Below, one piece after another: positions 48,831 to 49,877 of a stretch of DNA of 49,877 nt. Each line of letters starts with the position of its first letter. Positions within the stretch are counted from its first letter, which is position 1. This DNA comes from Planoprotostelium fungivorum (taxonomy: Eukaryota; Evosea; Variosea; Cavosteliida; Cavosteliaceae), in assembly GCA_003024175.1 (NCBI GenBank), contig MDYQ01000203.1, positions 1-49,877 of the forward strand, read 5' to 3'. Under the pieces are notes generated by a model, which saw only the letters and a program-made list of their open reading frames with translations, was not told the DNA's origin and searched no databases. The position numbers and the translations under genes are program-made.

Positions 48831-49877
48831 ATGCCGTTTGCCCGTTACTCGATGGGTCTACAACGACCGGAAACGGCTGGCTTTACGACAAGTTACATCA
48901 TGAATTTCCACACACCCCGTCCGGAGGAGAGCACAGATGGGTTAGAATTGTTCGACTTGAAAGACGCAGAGGAGGAAAAGTTTATCGCAGCGAACGCAAA
49001 GACTTCTGAAGAAGGAGGAGGTACGGAAGAACTGCAGCAGCGAACGAAAACCTCTTCGGATGAGAGCTCTGATGTTACGAGAGAAGATCCTGCCAGATGG
49101 CAGAAAGTGTTGCTCCTTCTCGATCGCATCAGGAAGCCATTCCAAAAAAGGGTCCGTTTCGATCCTCTATATATCATTCCAATGAAGATACAACTCTGAT
49201 TTCATACAGAAAGACCAGAAGGCACCGGAGCCAGAGAGAGAATTGACACAATGGGAGAAGAGATGGAAGAAGGTCTCAGATCCTATGTTGAAGGTAAAAG
49301 TCATCTGATTTCTCCTTTACAAACCACTTCGCAGTATCTCTCGTACGTAGGACCAGGTCTAGTGGTAGCAGTAGCCTATATGGTGAGTCCCTCTCGATTG
49401 ATCTTCTCACTCTCCTTTAGGATCCAGGAAACTTCGGAACTGGTAACCCATCTTTACAAAATCGTGACTGTCATCTCACTTCATTCAGATCTAGCTGCTG
49501 GTTCTGGCTTTGGATACGACCTCCTCTTTGTCGTTCTGCTATCATCAGTGATCGCTTGTTTTCTGCAAGCTCTAGCCCTCCGTCTGGGTGCTGTAACAGG
49601 CTTAAGTGAGTGATCTGACTGATATCCCTTGCTACAAAACATTCATATATATTGCAGATCTGGCCCAAGTATGTCAACGAGAGATGCCTACTTGGTTAAA
49701 ATGGATCTGCTATCTAGCCATGGAAGCTGCCATCATCTCCACTGACTTTGCAGAGGTGAGATCTCACGTAACTTGTCGTTAACAATGAGACAGGTAGTAG
49801 GAGGGGCCATTGCAATCAATATTCTTTTTGGATTGCCTTTGTGGGCGGGTGTGATCATCACAGCAATCGATGTATTT
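48831..49877 (+). CDS. NRAMP/SMF divalent metal transporter, 5' part
   Basis: Proton-coupled Fe2+/Mn2+ transporter family. Exons: 48831-49151, 49210-49293, 49335-49382, 49421-49442, 49489-49605, 49658-49755, and 49794 running off the edge. The hydrophilic N-terminus is about 135 residues, longer than usual, with an acidic Ser/Thr stretch. The first membrane helix contains YLSYVGPGLVVAVAYM joined to DPGNFGTDLAAG, which holds the metal-binding Asp-Pro-Gly-Asn motif split across a small 22-nt exon. Next come GYDLLFVVLLSSVIACFLQA and LALRLGAVTGLNLAQVCQRE, then ICYLAMEAAIISTDFAEVVG. These match the first four helices of the family. The C-terminal part is outside the window. Confidence 0.94.

Overview
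The window is nuclear DNA from a eukaryote. Nearly every gene is broken by very short GT-AG introns (mostly 33-60 nt, donors usually GTGAG or GTAAG). Coding density is high: about 22 genes in 50 kb on both strands, with intergenic gaps often below 300 bp. The gene content points to a free-living, probably amoebozoan protist: a cAMP-receptor-like (class E) GPCR, a secreted protein resembling the transglutaminase-elicitor family, a Zn2Cys6 plus PAS-like transcription factor outside an obvious fungal context, and a lebercilin-like coiled-coil protein that hints at a flagellate stage. The taxonomic placement is inference from gene content only. All exon joins were read by eye from splice signals and reading-frame continuity.

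Layout. 1-1611 (+): 3' part of a leucine-rich, F-box-type gene. 2178-5990 (-): spliceosomal helicase PRP5/DDX46. 6208-9261 (-): IQ-motif coiled-coil protein, head to head with poly(A) polymerase (9349-11690, +). 12049-13526 (+): ribose-phosphate pyrophosphokinase. 14125-15374 (+): class E GPCR. 15629-15880 (-): repeat microprotein. 16145-17362 (+): MAK16. 17523-19103 (-): Zn2Cys6 plus PAS-like regulator. 19475-20877 (-): CYP40-type cyclophilin. 21234-23731 (+): lebercilin-like protein. 23802-26599 (+): signal-anchored surface protein built of degenerate Gln/Leu repeats. 26643-27357 (-): eIF4E. 28188-28904 (-): Pro-rich low-complexity protein. 29398-33068 (-): large unrecognised protein. 33598-35228 (+): transglutaminase-elicitor-like protein with a C-terminal CUB-like domain. 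35370-38275 (-): second IQ-motif protein. 38513-39433 (+): METTL21-like lysine methyltransferase. 39729-43819 (+): phosphatidylinositol 4-kinase beta. 43965-48558 (-): MSH6. 48831 to the edge (+): NRAMP-type metal transporter.

The neighbours do not form one pathway. There is a loose RNA-biology theme (PRP5, poly(A) polymerase, MAK16, eIF4E), a signalling and surface theme (GPCR, PI4K, repeat receptor, secreted transglutaminase-like protein) and a coiled-coil or possibly axonemal theme (lebercilin-like, two IQ proteins). The points most worth follow-up are the surface repeat protein, an MSH6 whose mismatch-binding Phe-X-Glu motif reads Phe-Tyr-Asn, a PRPP synthetase with an altered ribose-5-phosphate loop, short-period tandem repeats inside introns, a candidate 21-nt intron, and an N-N assembly gap flanked by two near-identical 187-bp copies.
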